Of a DNA stretch of 6,694 bases, positions 4,551-6,694 are shown one piece after another. Source of the DNA: a bacterium (GTDB lineage Bacteria; Bdellovibrionota; Bdellovibrionia; Bdellovibrionales; UBA1609). How positions within the stretch are numbered: position 1 is the first letter of the stretch; each line of letters starts with the position of its first letter. Both the position numbers and the translations under genes were made by a program. The stretch spans positions 1 through 6,694 of the forward strand of contig JAJYHS010000145.1 of the NCBI GenBank assembly GCA_021784635.1, given 5' to 3'. The notes beneath the pieces were generated by a model. The model saw nothing but the letters and a program-made list of their open reading frames with translations. It was not told the DNA's origin and did not search any database.

Positions 4551-6440
4551 TTATTGCAATGTAAACACAAATGGGTAAATCACGTCGGCAGCCGTGTCGG
4601 GCGGCGGCGCTGGAAACGTCAAACCGCGCACGACGCGAGCCAAACAATAACCCATTTCTCTATCGCCAACAGAATTGCTTTTCACGCCGACATTAACGGC
4701 TTGTCCGTGCTGGACAATCTCCCAATGTAAAACGACTTTGCCATAAGCGTCTGAATTTCTGCGCAAAGCCTGATCGTAGCAAAATTGAAATTGATCTCGG
4801 TTGGCGTCAATGACCCGGCGAATCGCGTCTTTGTCGATGTTACCGGTAAACTGCGCCTCGGAATTACCGATATTCAAATCCACCCGACCTTTTTTGCCAA
4901 GGCCGCCAAGACCAGCTCCAAAAGTTCCGGTGCCTTTACCGACTGTTCCGACTCCGCCTGCGATTCCGTAAGTAGCCGCACCCGTTCCGCTAGCGCCAAT
5001 ATTTTTAAGTCGCCCGCCAAGATCGCCCGGTCGAAAATTATTTGAACCGGTGTAACCATTTTTCTGATTGGCGTCGCCGACCAGCTCGCCGGCTCCCGCC
5101 GCCGCCTGTGACAATTGGTTTTGCGTCCCGTTCGTACCAAATACTCCAAGCAAACCGAGATTTTTTATATTAGGTGCCCGCTTTGTTTGTAGACCGGCGG
5201 CCCGGTGCCCGGTTCGAACTGCGCCGCCACGATGAACGATCGAACTGGCCACCATTTTTCGCCGCACTACACGTCTTGTCCGTTTGATCTCAGCCGCGCG
5301 ACCCGGATTTTGCAATGTCGTCGTTTGCTTAACGTGAGCCGGTACTTTAAACAGCCGCTTCTGTTCGGCGTGTGAATGCGTCGGAACCGGCATTACTGGA
5401 ATATTAAATTGAATCGTTGCCAAACGCAGGGGTTGCTCGAGATTTTTTTTATTTTTCAACGCCATGGGCTTGTAAATAAACATATAGAGCCCAAAAATCG
5501 CCGCCACGACAGCGGAAGCCAAAACCGCCGTCGCTTCAGACGTGGTCAAATCGAAGAGCGGCCCAACAAGCGGTATCGGAGTTTCGTTAATATAACGAAT
5601 ATAGATTGATAAAAGATCGCCCATCAGACCAAGCCGGATCATCTCGCCTTGTGCAAGTTCGAGTTCAAATTCGGCACCTTGTTGAACGACTCGGTTCTTG
5701 CGTCTTAGATCGGCGAGCTTCAAATGCTCTTCGTCCCGGTAGTAGTCGCCGGTCATTTCATGAGTCACGCGCACTTTCACATGGCCATCGATCTTAAGAA
5801 GCGTCATCCGTGACCGATTTAACCCTAAAAGCGGCAAATTAATTGTGGCTTTATCGTCAGAGCCAATCGTAACTTCGCCAGCGGTATGAAAATGGCGCGT
5901 TTCGATGACAACACCGCCCCATGCGACGACGACCTCAACAACGGGGCCGCGCGAAGATTTCAAGGTCTTTGCCAATGCATCTGTCTTTACGCTCTGATCA
6001 ACACGCGCCGTCTCGTCTCGCACGACCGCCACGCCCGGTGTCGCACGGCGAGATTCAGAAACTGTCGTCGCTTGCGGGAGCGGCGGAGGAGCGGCCTTTT
6101 GACGTTGCACAGGCGGAGGCGTAGGAGGTTGCGCCGGTTTAGGCACACCAACAAAAAACTCAATTTTGTACGAACCAATTTGAAGTTCATCGCCGGAGCG
6201 CAGAGATTCGTCCAATACTTTTTGGCCACCGCGAAATGTTCCTGAAGCGGAGCCCAGATCAACGATGTAATACCCGGTGTCTCGCATTTCGATCACGGCG
6301 TGCACCGGCGAAATATCGTCACCGTTCAGTGTTACTTGCGTATCGGTATTGCGCCCGATGACAATTTGATCGACATCAAATTGCCGTGTCGCCTCAAGGC
6401 TGCCATTACGATAAATACGCAATATAATCGGTGTCTTCAT
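4551..6440 (-). CDS. FHA-domain, transmembrane, AgmX/TonB-like C-terminal protein (GltG-like motor adaptor)
   Basis: The product is 629 aa. Residues about 5-95 form an FHA domain, which binds phosphothreonine: G29-R30, S44 and H47 fit the motif, but the usual NGT reads S66-G67-T68. A proline-rich linker follows (101-123). Residues about 165-287 form a second beta-rich module (VVAWGGVVIETRHF, then VTIG) resembling a module in myxobacterial TonB/AgmX proteins, perhaps a degenerate FHA. A single membrane helix lies at about 304-324, so the first half is cytoplasmic. The periplasmic part has a basic stretch (386-396, many Arg/Lys), a glycine-rich stretch (445-518) and an AgmX/PglI-type TonB-like C-terminal domain (535-629) with paired cysteines C554 (FCYDQAL) and C599 (GYCLARV), FPAPP and a YPFVFTLQ end. 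It should couple the stator to envelope partners. The start is ATG at 6440 in a TGATG overlap with the previous gene; an in-frame TTG one codon upstream is less likely. The layout matches Myxococcus GltG; orthology is inferred. Confidence 0.88.
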   Translation of the reverse strand: MKTPIILRIYRNGSLEATRQFDVDQIVIGRNTDTQVTLNGDDISPVHAVIEMRDTGYYIVDLGSASGTFRGGQKVLDESLRSGDELQIGSYKIEFFVGVPKPAQPPTPPPVQRQKAAPPPLPQATTVSESRRATPGVAVVRDETARVDQSVKTDALAKTLKSSRGPVVEVVVAWGGVVIETRHFHTAGEVTIGSDDKATINLPLLGLNRSRMTLLKIDGHVKVRVTHEMTGDYYRDEEHLKLADLRRKNRVVQQGAEFELELAQGEMIRLGLMGDLLSIYIRYINETPIPLVGPLFDLTTSEATAVLASAVVAAIFGLYMFIYKPMALKNKKNLEQPLRLATIQFNIPVMPVPTHSHAEQKRLFKVPAHVKQTTTLQNPGRAAEIKRTRRVVRRKMVASSIVHRGGAVRTGHRAAGLQTKRAPNIKNLGLLGVFGTNGTQNQLSQAAAGAGELVGDANQKNGYTGSNNFRPGDLGGRLKNIGASGTGAATYGIAGGVGTVGKGTGTFGAGLGGLGKKGRVDLNIGNSEAQFTGNIDKDAIRRVIDANRDQFQFCYDQALRRNSDAYGKVVLHWEIVQHGQAVNVGVKSNSVGDREMGYCLARVVRGLTFPAPPPDTAADVIYPFVFTLQ

Positions 6441-6694
6441 CAACGCCCCGGTTTTAGACTCGGTCCTATATCTTGTGCTGTCTGATTCATCTCGGGCAAA
6501 AAGTTACTGCGAAGTTCAATAAGGCGTTTGAAATTAAAATCCCGCCTTTGCATTAAATAAAATAAGTTTGGCTTTTGAACATTCCCCTGGATAAGTTCAT
6601 CTTCGAAATTTATAGATTGCGTTCGCGTTTTATCCGAAGCCTTTTGCGCTGACGACTGGGCCGAAGCGGCAGCGCCAAATGCCACGGTCACAAG
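6440..6694 (-). CDS. Small exported protein, CglF-like (N-terminus cut off by the window)
   Basis: The last 84 codons and the stop are visible; the reading frame is open to the window edge. The first visible residues, LVTVAFGAAASAQ, look like the end of a Sec signal peptide with cleavage after ASA, so the real start lies beyond 6694. The GTG at 6691 would cut the signal peptide and is not a likely start. The mature part is about 72 aa, has no cysteine, and contains INFEDELIQGNVQKP, an FKRLIELRSNF segment and an LPEMNQTAQDI helix. This pattern (FEDE-I-G, KP, LI-LR-F, a C-terminal helix) reminds me of proteins annotated as CglF, an outer-membrane-associated protein of Myxococcus adventurous gliding; that is recall of a pattern, not a comparison. 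Its TGATG overlap with the FHA gene places it in the motor operon, which agrees with an envelope partner role. Confidence 0.55.
   Translation of the reverse strand, partial: LVTVAFGAAASAQSSAQKASDKTRTQSINFEDELIQGNVQKPNLFYLMQRRDFNFKRLIELRSNFLPEMNQTAQDIGPSLKPGR

Noticed and set aside
4884..5110. Possible direct repeats in the glycine-rich segment of the FHA gene.
   Set aside because: The segment is low-complexity Gly/Ala/Thr coding; I see no unit repeated with regular length, so it is described within the gene.
5886..6245. Plus-strand open frame of 119 codons, extremely Arg-rich.
   Set aside because: Antisense to the FHA and proline-rich linker coding; the Arg content simply reflects the complement of Ala/Pro codons.
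6441..6443. TTG start for the FHA protein one codon before the ATG.
   Set aside because: The ATG at 6440 overlaps the upstream stop as TGATG, a common coupling arrangement, and the TTG adds only one residue.

Overview
The window reads as a chromosomal stretch of a Gram-negative bacterium of the Bdellovibrio/myxobacteria type (the former Deltaproteobacteria). Two things point there. One is an LPS-export (Lpt) locus, which requires an outer membrane. The other is an FHA-domain/TonB-like protein with an AgmX-type C-terminus, in an operon with a TolQ/ExbB-like and two ExbD-like motor proteins, an arrangement typical of the gliding-motility (Agl/Glt) machinery of those groups. Base composition is moderate and coding is dense. 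I see no mobile element, CRISPR array, tRNA or rRNA.

Layout. On the minus strand at the left edge are the first 135 codons of lptB (positions 1-405), preceded in transcription by a single 335-codon gene (410-1417) that looks like LptC joined to LptA. A compact divergent promoter region follows (about 1400-1485). On the plus strand lie a cytoplasmic protein with two GYF-like domains and a PilZ domain (1486-2199), then a small secreted six-cysteine protein of unknown function (2334-2651). A 63-bp convergent gap separates these from a minus-strand operon filling the rest of the window. Read 5' to 3' on the minus strand, that operon has a truncated small exported protein resembling CglF (6694-6440), the FHA/TM/AgmX-C protein (6440-4551), the TolQ/ExbB/MotA-like protein (4534-3827), a standard-length ExbD (3824-3351) and a longer divergent ExbD (3302-2715). 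Its spacing is tight: a TGATG overlap, 16 nt, 2 nt and 48 nt.

How they work together. The TolQ-like and ExbD-like proteins should form a proton-driven inner-membrane stator. The FHA protein spans the inner membrane and should transmit force from the stator to the envelope through its AgmX/TonB-like C-terminus, while its cytoplasmic FHA domain offers a possible phospho-threonine control point. The CglF-like exported protein could be an envelope partner. By analogy with myxobacterial Agl/Glt this would be a gliding or envelope-transport motor; the actual role is inferred. The GYF-GYF-PilZ protein is a plausible cyclic-di-GMP receptor or adaptor, but nothing in the window ties it to the motor except proximity.

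The points most worth a second look are the LptC-LptA fusion, two genes that appear to share a leaderless extended -10/ATG layout, the unusual architecture of the FHA/AgmX protein (FHA with its usual Asn replaced, WG-type middle module, basic then glycine-rich linker), the GYF-GYF-PilZ combination, and the orphan cysteine-rich secreted protein.
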